The notes under the pieces were generated by a model that did not search any database, was not told where the DNA came from, and saw nothing but the letters and a program-made list of their open reading frames with translations. Of a stretch of DNA of 64,000 nucleotides, positions 27,259 to 36,807 are shown in pieces (position 1 is the first letter of the stretch; each line of letters opens with the position of its first letter). Source of the stretch: Pseudomonadota bacterium. Lineage in GTDB: Bacteria > Chloroflexota > UBA5177 > JAJPKF01. Position numbers and translations under genes: made by a program. The stretch spans positions 256,747-320,746 of the forward strand of contig JAJPKF010000019.1 of NCBI GenBank assembly GCA_021323865.1, in the 5' to 3' direction.

Positions 27259-28884
27259 TCATATGGGCGGTTTGACAAGCTGATCTTCGTCGGGCACCTC
27301 CACGCCATCAGGCACGGCGGCCGTCGGCAGCGGCTGCTGCAGTATCAGATAGCGGTAGGCTTCCCGAATGACTATCTGCAGGATGCCCGTCACTGGTACG
27401 GCCAGGAAGGCGCCCCAGAAGCCGCCGACCTCGAGGCCGATGATGATCGCCACCATGGCGAGCACCGGGTGGATGCCCACGGCGTGGCCCGTTATCCGAG
27501 GCCCAACCACGTTCTGTTCGATCTGCTGAACCAGGATGAACCAGCCAATCACAAAGAGCGGCTTTGGGAGCGGCTGGCTGAAGACGGAGATGAGACAGGC
27601 GGGTATGGACGCCAGAACGGGCCCGATGACCGGTATGGACTCAGCCAGGAACGCAAAGATGCCGATCAAGAGAGCATAGGGAACCCCCAGCACGTAACAC
27701 CCTGCGCCCGCAAGTACGCCGATGGTGATGGCCACAATCACCTGACCCCGAATGTATCCGCCAAGGACCGTATCCAGGCTGCGCACGAAAAAGGCTGCCT
27801 GCTCGCGGTGGCGTTCGGGAACCAAGCCGAGGCACCATCCGATGAAGCGGCCTCCGTCGGCCAGCAGGTAGAACGACATAATCACCACGATAAAGAGGTC
27901 GAAGATCACGGTGATCGTGCTTGTCAGAATCGTCACGGCGTTGTTGAGAACCGTTCCGCCCTGGCTGCTGAACTTGTCGACCGCCTTTCCAAACAGGCTG
28001 CGTATGTCGATGGGGACGTGGCGGGAATCCATCCCTCGTTGGATGGCAAGGATGATGATCGGCGTGTGTTTGACCTTGGAGGTCAGCAGCCGCGACTGGC
28101 GCTGAAGGCCATGCGCAGCCTTGAGCACCGCTGACCCAGCCGCTGGAATGGAGCCGCTCGAGCCGCCCCCGACCGTGGCGTTCAACGTTGCGCGAGCCTT
28201 TGCGGTCTTCGCCTTCAGCTTCGAAAGAGCTCGATCGAGTGGCTTGAGGTAGCTTGGCGGGACTTCGGTCGTGGCGATCGGCGCAAGAGGGGCGTGATGT
28301 CGCGTGCTGTGGAGGCTGGCGCCGGATGGGCGGATCGAGGTCTTGCCCAGGTCAGGTAGAAGGCCGTCGAGAGTTGCGATGAGGTGTGGCAGTGTTTGGG
28401 AACCGGGAACCGTGCTCGAGGGACAGGAGGCGGCCAGGTACTGACTGGCGCCGACGTAAGCAGCCGCACTGCAGGTATCAACATTGCGGATGGCGGTACT
28501 CATGGCGCCCGCGCTGGCTCCGATCCGAACGGTGGTGTCGCGAACCAACGTTAGGTTCTGGATATGAGTGGGGTTGCGAACGGCATCCGCAAGAGACTTC
28601 GTCTGGTTGAGAAGCGGCTCGGTCAGGAAGAAGCCCAACGCCGCGAGGACGGCCGCAGCCCACAGGTAGGTCAGGAGTATCGAGATCCACCGATAGAGGT
28701 GGGCTCGATGCTGGATGAAGTCCACGACCGGGGTGAGGATGAACGCCAGTATCGCGGCCAGGATGACCAAGAGAAGCGGCACGATAAAGCGCTGGATGAT
28801 GCCCGCCAGCACGGCCAGCAGCGCATAGAAGGCGAGAAGGGCCAGAAGGACCGTAAGGATGCGCGTCCAATTGGCATTCCTCAT
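27259..28884 (-). CDS. AI-2E family transporter (UPF0118-like)
   Basis: 'SFYLLADGGRFIGWCLGLVP', 'RGQVIVAITIGVLAGAGCYVLGVPYALLIGIFAFLAESIPVIGPVLASIPA', 'QIEQNVVGPRITGHAVGIHPVLAMVAIIIGLEVGG'. Confidence 0.85.
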   Translation of the reverse strand: MRNANWTRILTVLLALLAFYALLAVLAGIIQRFIVPLLLVILAAILAFILTPVVDFIQHRAHLYRWISILLTYLWAAAVLAALGFFLTEPLLNQTKSLADAVRNPTHIQNLTLVRDTTVRIGASAGAMSTAIRNVDTCSAAAYVGASQYLAASCPSSTVPGSQTLPHLIATLDGLLPDLGKTSIRPSGASLHSTRHHAPLAPIATTEVPPSYLKPLDRALSKLKAKTAKARATLNATVGGGSSGSIPAAGSAVLKAAHGLQRQSRLLTSKVKHTPIIILAIQRGMDSRHVPIDIRSLFGKAVDKFSSQGGTVLNNAVTILTSTITVIFDLFIVVIMSFYLLADGGRFIGWCLGLVPERHREQAAFFVRSLDTVLGGYIRGQVIVAITIGVLAGAGCYVLGVPYALLIGIFAFLAESIPVIGPVLASIPACLISVFSQPLPKPLFVIGWFILVQQIEQNVVGPRITGHAVGIHPVLAMVAIIIGLEVGGFWGAFLAVPVTGILQIVIREAYRYLILQQPLPTAAVPDGVEVPDEDQLVKPPI

Positions 28885-29053
28885 CCCGCGACGATCGCCT
28901 CAACTCCCAAGCGGACGGCCCTCTCCGACTGTTGACGAAATGGCAACCGCGATACCGAAGTATACCGGGATAGGCCTCAGGAATCCGTGGACCTCTCACA
29001 TCGGAGCGGCTCCAGGATTGCCCTCGTCGAACATCAGCGCCCATACTCAGTAC

Positions 29054-30106
29054 GTGATTGAAGCCCAGATGCAACCCCATGAATCCGTGCGCCTGCGCCT
29101 GGAGGAAGGCGAGATGGCCTCCCTTGCCCCCTGGGCACAACGGAGCGTCGAGAGTCGCGGTCGATCCCGGCCCGAGGAACCGTCACCCGTCAGGACGGAG
29201 TTCCAGCGAGATCGCGATCGTGTCATCCATTCCAATGCGTTTCGCCGCCTCAAGCACAAAACCCAGGTCTTCATCGCCCCCACAGGAGAGCACTACGCCA
29301 CCAGACTGACGCACGCCCTCGAAGTGGCCCAGGTCGGCCGCACGGTTGCCCGGGCCTTGAAGCTCAACGAGGATTTGGTCGAGGCAATAGCGCTCGCCCA
29401 CGATCTCGGTCACGCCCCGTTCGGCCACGCTGGTCAATCAGCGCTGGATCAGGTGCACCCGGGCGGGTTCCGCCACAACGAGCAGAGCTTGCGAGTCGTG
29501 GAAGTGCTCGAGAAGGAGGGAGTGGGGCTCAACCTGACGTGGGAGGTGCGTGAGGGTATCCGGACCCATCGGAAGCCCCGGTCGAGCATCGCCGGCGTTG
29601 CAGTTGAACCATCGTCGACGCTGGAGGCCGAGGTGGTGAAGCTCGCCGACGGCATCGCCTACATCAACCATGATATCGACGACGCAGTGCGGGCCGGTGT
29701 CATCGACATCGACGACCTGCCCGATCGATCGCTTCACTTGCTTGGCCGAAGCCGCAGTGATCGTATCGACCGCTTGGTGCGGGACATCATCGACACCAGT
29801 GCCGACCGGCCGGTGGTCGAGATGTCGCCGGACGTTCTGGATGCGACTGATCTTCTCCGCTCGTTCTTGTTCGAGAACGTGTATCTGAGCCCGGCGGTCA
29901 AGAGCGAGTGGTCCCGGGCGCATCATGTGGTGCTGCAGCTGTACGGGCACTTTTGCGACGTACCGGACGAGCTGCCGCCGGCCTTCCGTCCGGCAGCTGC
30001 GGACTCGCTGCATCAGTCTGTCTGCGACTATATCGCCGGCATGACAGATCAGTTTGCCCTGCACACTTTCCAGGCGGTCTTCGTTCCCAAGATGTGGAGC
30101 CTGTGA
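29054..30106 (+). CDS. dgt: Deoxyguanosinetriphosphate triphosphohydrolase-like protein
   Basis: FQRDRDRVIHSNAFRRLKHKTQVF...HYATRLTHALEVAQVGRT...ALAHDLGHAPFGHAG HD motif. Confidence 0.92.
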   Translation: MIEAQMQPHESVRLRLEEGEMASLAPWAQRSVESRGRSRPEEPSPVRTEFQRDRDRVIHSNAFRRLKHKTQVFIAPTGEHYATRLTHALEVAQVGRTVARALKLNEDLVEAIALAHDLGHAPFGHAGQSALDQVHPGGFRHNEQSLRVVEVLEKEGVGLNLTWEVREGIRTHRKPRSSIAGVAVEPSSTLEAEVVKLADGIAYINHDIDDAVRAGVIDIDDLPDRSLHLLGRSRSDRIDRLVRDIIDTSADRPVVEMSPDVLDATDLLRSFLFENVYLSPAVKSEWSRAHHVVLQLYGHFCDVPDELPPAFRPAAADSLHQSVCDYIAGMTDQFALHTFQAVFVPKMWSL

Positions 30107-30220
30107 GGGGTGCCTGACAGATGTTCGAAAAGTACGACTTACGTATAATGGTCATGCTTTCGCCCGGCCGGTAAGGAGAACCGCCACCCACCATGCTCCC
30201 GGAAGGAACATCGTAGCGGC

Positions 30221-31363
30221 ATGACTCGCCCCCAAGTCGGGTCACCCTCGCGCTCTCGAGGACGTGCAAACGCGGCCGGCAACGGCTCCGGTAACGGTCA
30301 TGTTGCGCTGGTGAGCCAGCTCAGCCCAGATGCGCTACTCGTACCGGTCGAGGCGAGCGACGATCGGCTGGACGAGGTGGCCACCCAGCTGGCGGCAGCT
30401 GGTCTTGCCGACATCACGCCGACCGAAGAAGACCTATCGGAGGAGGCGCTCGAGGACATTCTCAGGGCCGAGGGCCCGGGCGTTGCCGACCCGGTGCGCA
30501 TGTACCTGCGGGAGATTGGACGGGTATCGCTGCTCGACGCCTCTCAGGAGGTGTCGCTGGCGGGCCGGATTCGGGCGGGGGATCTGGAACTGGAGCGTCG
30601 CAGCCGTGGCGAGAACTGGAGCCAGGATCTCATCGACGACGGTATGGAAGCTCGTCGTGAGCTTACTGAGGCGAATCTTCGGCTGGTGGTCTCAGTGGCC
30701 AAGAAGTACATCGGCCGCGGGATCAGCCTCCTGGATCTGGTCCAAGAGGGCAATATCGGGCTCATCCGGGCGGTTGAGAAATTCGATGCATCAAAGGGGT
30801 ATCGCTTCTCGACCTATGCCACATGGTGGATTCGTCAGGCAATAACCCGGTCCATCGCGGATCAAGCGCGAACCATACGGATCCCTGTTCATATGGTCGA
30901 GAGCATCCACAAGATTCAGCGAGAGACGCGCCGATTGGTACAGGAGCTGGGCAGAGAGCCGACGGCGGACGAGGTGGCGCAGGCGACCGAGTTTCCGGCC
31001 GAGCGCGTCCGCGAAATCACCTCGGTGGCCCAGGCCCCTGTTTCGCTCGAGATGCCCATCGGGGCTGAGGAAGACGGACACCTCAGCGATTTTATTGAAG
31101 ACAAGGCCGCGGAGGCGCCCGCCGATGCCGCTTTCCAAAACCTGCTCCGAGAGTCGGTTGACGATGTGATCAACTCGCTGGATCAGCGTGAGCGGGCGGT
31201 GCTTCGCATGCGGTACGGTCTCGACGACGGCGAGATCCGCACGCTGGAAGAGGTTGGCCGGCACTTCAAGCTGACCAGAGAGCGCATCCGCCAGATCGAG
31301 TCGAAGGCGCTTCGCAAGTTGCGACACCCGTCACGGAGTCGTAAGCTAAAGGACTATCTATAG
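30221..31363 (+). CDS. rpoD: Primary RNA polymerase sigma factor (SigA/RpoD)
   Basis: [98 protein letters not shown]. Confidence 0.95.
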   Translation: MTRPQVGSPSRSRGRANAAGNGSGNGHVALVSQLSPDALLVPVEASDDRLDEVATQLAAAGLADITPTEEDLSEEALEDILRAEGPGVADPVRMYLREIGRVSLLDASQEVSLAGRIRAGDLELERRSRGENWSQDLIDDGMEARRELTEANLRLVVSVAKKYIGRGISLLDLVQEGNIGLIRAVEKFDASKGYRFSTYATWWIRQAITRSIADQARTIRIPVHMVESIHKIQRETRRLVQELGREPTADEVAQATEFPAERVREITSVAQAPVSLEMPIGAEEDGHLSDFIEDKAAEAPADAAFQNLLRESVDDVINSLDQRERAVLRMRYGLDDGEIRTLEEVGRHFKLTRERIRQIESKALRKLRHPSRSRKLKDYL

Positions 31364-31447
31364 GCGGACTCTACGGCGCCGGGGCCCCGGTCGCCTTTCG
31401 GCTGCAGGTGGGAGCGGCGGTGAGCAGGTTCCGGTGAGGGCCAGAGT

Positions 31448-31840
31448 TTGAAAGTCGCGGTCATTAACAACGACACCGACTTCTTGAGTCTCATGAACGA
31501 TCTCTTGAACTCGAGTGGCTGGGATACCATCGTGTGCCGCGAAAGCAACCTGGCAGTGGGCATGGTGAAGGCGGACAAGCCCGACATCGTCGTCCTCGAC
31601 GTCCGCATGGAGACACCTGAAAGCGGCTGGAATGTTCTCGAGCTGCTCAAGCTGGACCCGGATACTCGCCACTTGCCGATCGTCGTCTGCTCGGCCGCAG
31701 TTGGCGACCTGCGCGAGCGGGAGGAGTGGCTCCGAGGTCATGGGGTTCAGACGCTGCCGAAGCCCTTCGATATCGATGACCTCTTCGCCGCCATCAATAC
31801 GGCCCTGGATCGCTCCGGTGATGGACCCGAGGCAGGTTGA
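31448..31840 (+). CDS. Single-domain response regulator (receiver)
   Basis: MKVAVINNDTDFLSLM...DIVVLDVRM...IVVCSA...LPKPFDIDDL. Confidence 0.8.
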   Translation: MKVAVINNDTDFLSLMNDLLNSSGWDTIVCRESNLAVGMVKADKPDIVVLDVRMETPESGWNVLELLKLDPDTRHLPIVVCSAAVGDLREREEWLRGHGVQTLPKPFDIDDLFAAINTALDRSGDGPEAG

Positions 31841-31889
31841 CCTCACGCGATAATGCGGGTGAGCCGGCGGCTGAAATGGGAGGTTTCAG

Positions 31890-32120
31890 ATGCTCAACGA
31901 GGTCCTGGACATTGAAGAGATCCGGACGGCGGACTCCGTTGGAGAGGCCAACCGGCTGTTGGAAGACGGGTGGGAGCTAATCGGCTTTCATGCCGCTCCC
32001 GCCGGTCAGGCGGGCGCTTTCGGCGCACCGACGACGATCTTCGTCATGGCGCGCGTCTCGGAGGACTATGACGAGTATGAGGACGCGGACCTCGAGGAGG
32101 TCGACGACGCCTCGTCGTAG
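31890..32120 (+). CDS. Small hypothetical protein
   Basis: MLNEVLDIEEIRTADSVGEANRLLEDGWELIGFH... with RBS; acidic C-terminus. Confidence 0.6.
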   Translation: MLNEVLDIEEIRTADSVGEANRLLEDGWELIGFHAAPAGQAGAFGAPTTIFVMARVSEDYDEYEDADLEEVDDASS

Positions 32121-32129
32121 GCGGCCGAA

Positions 32130-32834
32130 CTAACCGACAACCTCCAAGTCCGCAATCAGCCCCACGTGATCTGAGGGGTAACACCCGGATGGTCCCGGCT
32201 GGGCACCGATGACGGTGCAGCCGCCCCCAGTCGGTCGCATTCCACGCGTGAGGATGTAGTCGATTCGCCGTTGACACGGCCAGGCCGGCCCACTGGCACC
32301 CGAGCTGGCGGCTTCCCAGGCATCCTGAAGGCCGCTGTCGCGAAGAAGAATGAGGGGCTCCTGATCCGAGTCGGCGTTGAGATCGCCGAGCACGACAGCC
32401 GGCCCCGACCCGACGGCGATAAGTTGCGCTAGGCTTCGCGCCTCAGCGATTCTGGCCCGCTCGGTGAGGGGAAAGTGCACGTTGAACAGCCGGACGCCTT
32501 GCACCTGGGTTTCCAGGATGCATCGGCGGGGACCAGACCAGGGCAGACGGGGAACAGTATAGGCCCGGACTCGTCCTGCGGTTCGGGTGAGGAAGGCGAG
32601 GCCTTCGACCACCGGAGGGACGGGCCAGAGCACAGCAGCCGGTCGATAGGTGAGGACATAGCCGGTCTGTCGCGCCAGCCATCGACCCTGATTCCATCCC
32701 GGAAGGTCCCTCCAGTTGTGCCGGACCTCCTGCAGCGCGATGACATCGGCATCGGCGTCGCGCAGCAGCTGAACCAGAAGATGGCGCCGTTCCCGCCAGC
32801 CGCCGCTGTAGTTCCAGATGTTGTAGGTGAGCAC
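32130..32834 (-). CDS. Endonuclease/exonuclease/phosphatase family protein
   Basis: MLTYNIWNYSGGW, DVIALQEVR, VLGDLNADSDQEPL, YPSDHVGLIADL. Confidence 0.88.
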   Translation of the reverse strand: MLTYNIWNYSGGWRERRHLLVQLLRDADADVIALQEVRHNWRDLPGWNQGRWLARQTGYVLTYRPAAVLWPVPPVVEGLAFLTRTAGRVRAYTVPRLPWSGPRRCILETQVQGVRLFNVHFPLTERARIAEARSLAQLIAVGSGPAVVLGDLNADSDQEPLILLRDSGLQDAWEAASSGASGPAWPCQRRIDYILTRGMRPTGGGCTVIGAQPGPSGCYPSDHVGLIADLEVVG

Positions 32835-32878
32835 TCGGAGCCGCCGTGTCCGGGTCTCCAGATGACGCTTGGTTGCGG

Positions 32879-33319
32879 TCAGCTGGCCGGTCGCGGCGGC
32901 ACCGTAACCCAGTGGCGCACGACCTTCAGATCCCGGTCCGTCCGCCCATCAATAGTGGTGAGATCGATCCACACCACATCTCCCTCCGCGGAGGAATGTT
33001 CTGCGCCGCCCTCGATGTGAGCCTCAACCAAGGTGCGAACAATGCCCGGCTCTGAAAGACCGCTTTGATGGGAGACAACGTCGAGGATGCGGTCGAGGGT
33101 GATCTGGTAGCCCGTCTCTTCCCAAACCTCTCGCCTCAGACCCTCCTCGATCGACTCATCCCAGTGCAGGTGGCCGCCCGGCAGCACCAGCATTCCCTGG
33201 GCTGTGTCTCGAATCATCAGAACGCTACCGTCGCGCACGACCAGCGCCGCAGCGCTCACAAAGGGCGGCATCTTCCGAAGGGTTACGAGGGCAGCCGTCT
33301 CCACGGTTAGTCGCGCCAA
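32879..33319 (-). CDS. NUDIX hydrolase
   Basis: Nudix box: GGHLHWDESIEEGLRREVWEETGYQI. Confidence 0.9.
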   Translation of the reverse strand: MARLTVETAALVTLRKMPPFVSAAALVVRDGSVLMIRDTAQGMLVLPGGHLHWDESIEEGLRREVWEETGYQITLDRILDVVSHQSGLSEPGIVRTLVEAHIEGGAEHSSAEGDVVWIDLTTIDGRTDRDLKVVRHWVTVPPRPAS

Positions 33320-33415
33320 GCGTCGGAGGGCCCGATACTTCCAGACATCACGGGTGCGAGCGATTGCGGCAGCCCTCAGCTTCCGGTTGGGAGGGAGTTC
33401 TGGGTCGGCACTCCG

Positions 33416-33796
33416 TCACGCAATTTTTGTGGAGTCGGAATCCATCGGACGAACAGCGGCCAGAATCTCGGGCAGCGTTTGGACGAACTTGCTCTTGGCC
33501 ATGACGCGTTGACACCCCGCTTCGCGGGCCCGCCGAATCAGCTTTCGGTCGACGTGCGGCGCGAACGCAACCACCGTTCCTCCGCTCTCGACGAAGTGTC
33601 GGACCACCAGATCCCATGGGCCGGCAAGCTGCGCATCGAGAATGGCCAGCTCTGTCTCGCTCGGGATGGCTGCGCCGGGCCGGACCATGTGAAGGCCGAT
33701 GTTGAGCGACCGCGCGGCGGCCATGATGCGCGAGGTGAAGTACAGGTCTTCGACGAGGCAGGCAACTGGGGCGCCACTACCATGATGTGAGATCAT
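33416..33796 (-). CDS. Degenerate receiver-like single-domain protein
   Basis: ACLVEDLYFTSRIMAAARSLN...LAILDAQL...VVAFAPHVDRKLIRRAREAGCQRVMAKSKFVQTLPEIL. Confidence 0.5.
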   Translation of the reverse strand: MISHHGSGAPVACLVEDLYFTSRIMAAARSLNIGLHMVRPGAAIPSETELAILDAQLAGPWDLVVRHFVESGGTVVAFAPHVDRKLIRRAREAGCQRVMAKSKFVQTLPEILAAVRPMDSDSTKIA

Positions 33797-33850
33797 GCGC
33801 GCAATTCTATCGACCAGCCACGATGCCGGCCGAGTAAGGCGTCTCCGCGG

Positions 33851-35014
33851 ATGACGATTCTGAGAGCGAATACGATTTCCGATGAGGAAGCGCTGCGGCT
33901 CCGGGCTCGCTTCCCCATCTTCGAGAGCAAGCGGTACCTCAACACCTGCTCACTCGGACCGGTGAGCGATGAGTCGCTCGCGGCGCTCCAAGAGTATGGC
34001 CGGGACTGGGCTCGATTCGGGGCGCCGGCCTGGTGGGAAGCATGGATACCGCGAATCGAGGAAGTTCGCGCCCAGTTTGCGCGCCTGATCGGATGCACCT
34101 CGGAGGTAGTTGCCATCCATCACTCCATCTCCTCGGCGCTTTCCACGGTTGCCAGCAGCATTGATTACACACACCGTCGGAAGGTGATCGTTGCAGAGCT
34201 GGATTTCCCCACCATTGCCTATCAATGGCTCGCCAGGTCGGATGTGGAGGTGGTCTTCGCGCTTAGCAATAACGGTGTGACGGTGCCCCTGGATGAGTAT
34301 GAGCGTCTGATCGACGACCAGACGGCAGCCGTCGCCACTTCGCACGTCTTCTACGCCACCGGGGCCGTACAGGACGTGAGATCCATCGCCGAGATTGCAC
34401 GGAGACGCGGAGCTCTGTCCATTGTCGACGGGTACCACGCCGTCGGGGTCATGCCGGTCGACGTTCCGAGTCTCGACCCCGACTTCTATCTCGGAGGGAC
34501 CCTGAAGTGGGTCTGTGGCGGCCCTGGGCTGACGTTTATCGCCGTTTCTCCCCGGGTTGCGCCCGAGACCCGGCCGGGGGCCACCGGCTGGTTCGCCGCC
34601 GCCGATCAATTCGCCTTTCAGACTCGAACGTTCGCTCCGGCCGACACAGCAAACCGGTTTCAGATGGGCACACCCGCGGTGGGAACCGTCTACGCCGCGG
34701 GACCGGCCCTCAAGCTCTTGTTGGATCTCGGAATGGACCGCGTATGGGAGCGCGACCAGGCCCTCACAAGCCGCCTCGTCGACCACGCCAGCGCCCGTGG
34801 TCTCCGCCTGGCGTCACCCCTCGACGCCGTCTCGAGAGGGAGCATCGTGCTTCTGCAAGCCTCGGATCCAGCGTCAGTCGTCGAGCATCTCGGACGCCAA
34901 GGCATCATAGTCGACGCTCGCCCCGGAAAGGTGCGACTTTCACCGCACTTCTACAACACGGAGTCGGATGTTGACGAGGCAGTTGAGGCGGCAGCCAGGG
35001 CAATCCGCACCTGA
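33851..35014 (+). CDS. PLP-dependent aminotransferase class V family protein
   Basis: RYLNTCSLGPVS, SIVDGYHAVGVMPVD, FYLGGTLKWVCGGPG (PLP Lys). Confidence 0.88.
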   Translation: MTILRANTISDEEALRLRARFPIFESKRYLNTCSLGPVSDESLAALQEYGRDWARFGAPAWWEAWIPRIEEVRAQFARLIGCTSEVVAIHHSISSALSTVASSIDYTHRRKVIVAELDFPTIAYQWLARSDVEVVFALSNNGVTVPLDEYERLIDDQTAAVATSHVFYATGAVQDVRSIAEIARRRGALSIVDGYHAVGVMPVDVPSLDPDFYLGGTLKWVCGGPGLTFIAVSPRVAPETRPGATGWFAAADQFAFQTRTFAPADTANRFQMGTPAVGTVYAAGPALKLLLDLGMDRVWERDQALTSRLVDHASARGLRLASPLDAVSRGSIVLLQASDPASVVEHLGRQGIIVDARPGKVRLSPHFYNTESDVDEAVEAAARAIRT

Positions 35015-35119
35015 GCCCGGGCCCGAAGAAGGCCCGACGCTCAATCCCGGCACTGCTGCCGTCTTGCTCCAAGTGTCTGCCGACGACCGATGTAGCGAAT
35101 GCCGCCGGAAGAGCCTGAC

Positions 35120-35527
35120 TTATTCCCTAGATGGGGCAAGTAGTGAGAGCATCCGGTTGAGGCGGTCAACCGCGGTTCGGGCCACCTTTTCGGCTGCGGC
35201 GCGAGATGGAGCATCCGCCTCTCGAAGCCACGCCTGGAGATCTTCCTCTGATACATCCGACCACTTGGCGTCGTGACGGAGGCGAAGCTCCACCCGGCGG
35301 ACTGGATTTTGTGATGCTCGCCGCCGGACGGGCGGCTCCGCTGGGTCGCGGCCCATCTCGCGACCCAGCTCCTCAACCTGTACGGTGCGCAGAAATGGAT
35401 TGCGCTCCTTACCGCCGTAGCTGGTGAGCCGGCCATCCGCGACCCACTGCAGCACGTCAGCAACGGGCACGCCCAGCATCTCGGCCGCGAACGTAGCGTC
35501 GACGAACGGAAACGCTCTCTGTCCCAA
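35120..35527 (-). CDS. Hypothetical protein with HTH-like N-terminus
   Basis: FVDATFAAEMLGVPVADVLQWVADGRLTSYG resembles HTH_17/excisionase-type domain. Confidence 0.45.
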   Translation of the reverse strand: MGQRAFPFVDATFAAEMLGVPVADVLQWVADGRLTSYGGKERNPFLRTVQVEELGREMGRDPAEPPVRRRASQNPVRRVELRLRHDAKWSDVSEEDLQAWLREADAPSRAAAEKVARTAVDRLNRMLSLLAPSRE

Positions 35528-35867
35528 AGGGCTTACGCGCTCTCGCCTAGGCGGTTACGGGAGTGGGCCGGCAGCGCCCTTCCCACTTTTGATTGTCCAT
35601 TGGCGATATCACATCGTGCTTTGGCGCAGCGGTTTGCACGCACAGCAGGGCGTCTCGAGGAGTGGCCGCGTAGAAGGGACCTTGGGACTTGATCGCCGGC
35701 TGAAATGCGGACGCGTGCGGGGCCATCGTTTCGTCGTGCCAGATCCAGAACGGCTTCAGCTGGACGCCACAGGAACACTGTTGCACCTTGTCCTCCGGGT
35801 GCAGATAGGCACCAATCTCATGGTGACCATCCGGCTATGCCGGCGTCAAGGGCTTTGAACGTCGCGA

Positions 35868-36263
35868 TTAAATCTCCGCCGACGCGGCATGGCGCCTCTG
35901 CCGGCTTTCGATCGTCGACTGGCACTCCACACAGGTCACCGCCATCGGCCGTGCCATGAGGCGCTTCTCGGCAATGGGCTTGCCACATACCTCACATGTT
36001 CCGTAGCCCCCATCGTCCATCCGTTGAAGCGCCCGATTGATGTCGTCCAACTCCAGCTCTAAGTTCGCGAGCAGTGTCATGTCCTTTTCCCGCTCGTGGA
36101 GCGCGCTGGCATCGTCGGCCATGTGGTTATCGTAGGCGTCGTTCTCGTCTTCGAGGTACGTCGTCGCCTTTACGGCGTCTCTCAGGGGCGCGATCTCCCC
36201 TTCGAGGCGCTCACGGTCCGCTTGCAAACGATTTCGTAGCTCAGTCTTGAGCGTCTCGTCCAT
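35868..36263 (-). CDS. TraR/DksA family zinc finger protein
   Basis: ALQRMDDGGYGTCEVCGKPIAEKRLMARPMAVTCVECQ. Confidence 0.9.
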   Translation of the reverse strand: MDETLKTELRNRLQADRERLEGEIAPLRDAVKATTYLEDENDAYDNHMADDASALHEREKDMTLLANLELELDDINRALQRMDDGGYGTCEVCGKPIAEKRLMARPMAVTCVECQSTIESRQRRHAASAEI

Positions 36264-36305
36264 GGACGGCTCCTCCTCCCGGCCTCCTCACGAAGCCGGA
36301 GAAAA

Positions 36306-36326
36306 TGTGCTCAGCTACTTAGCACA
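36306..36326. promoter_or_regulatory. Palindromic candidate operator
   Basis: TGTGCTCAG-CTA-CTTAGCACA, 8 of 9 arm pairs, in the dksA-like upstream region. Confidence 0.4.
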
Positions 36327-36360
36327 ACACGGGCCGCGTTCAAGCGCCTGCCGAACGAGG

Positions 36361-36720
36361 CTAGGCGCCGCAGGGTCGCGGTGCGCCATCTCCCGAGGCA
36401 GAGGTGAACGACTGACCGCACGAGCAGTTGCTGACCGCGTTGGGGTTGTGGACGGTAAATCCGCCCCCCATCAGGCTGTCTACATAGTCAATCTCGGCGC
36501 CCTCCAGATACTGGGCGCTGAACTCGTCGACGTAAAGCTGAATGCCGTCCTGCTTCTGGATCTCGTCGCCATCCATGGCGGAGTCCTCGAAGCGCATGCC
36601 GTACTGGAAGCCCGAGCAACCGCCCGGGGCCACGAAGACCCGGAGCCCGAGATCCGTCAAGCCCTGTTGCTCCATGAGCGTTCTGAGCTGACTGGCCGCG
36701 GGTTGGGTGATGGTGATCAT
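36361..36720 (-). CDS. Iron-sulfur cluster assembly accessory protein (HesB/IscA/ErpA family)
   Basis: MITITQPAASQLRTLMEQQGL...LRVFVAPGGCSGFQYGM...NPNAVSNCSCGQSF. Confidence 0.92.
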   Translation of the reverse strand: MITITQPAASQLRTLMEQQGLTDLGLRVFVAPGGCSGFQYGMRFEDSAMDGDEIQKQDGIQLYVDEFSAQYLEGAEIDYVDSLMGGGFTVHNPNAVSNCSCGQSFTSASGDGAPRPCGA

Positions 36721-36807
36721 TGAAGCTCCTTGCATGGGCCACGCCCACTGACTGAGGCTATCATCGGGGCAAAGTTGCTGTCAAAAAGGAAGTAAACCTG
36801 AGTGGAC

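Noticed and set aside
35547-35786. Possible 79-aa minus-strand gene (MQQCSCGVQLKPFWIWHDE...)
   Set aside because: Some protein-like character and a CxC motif, but no family recognised and competing overlapping ORFs; not enough evidence to list.
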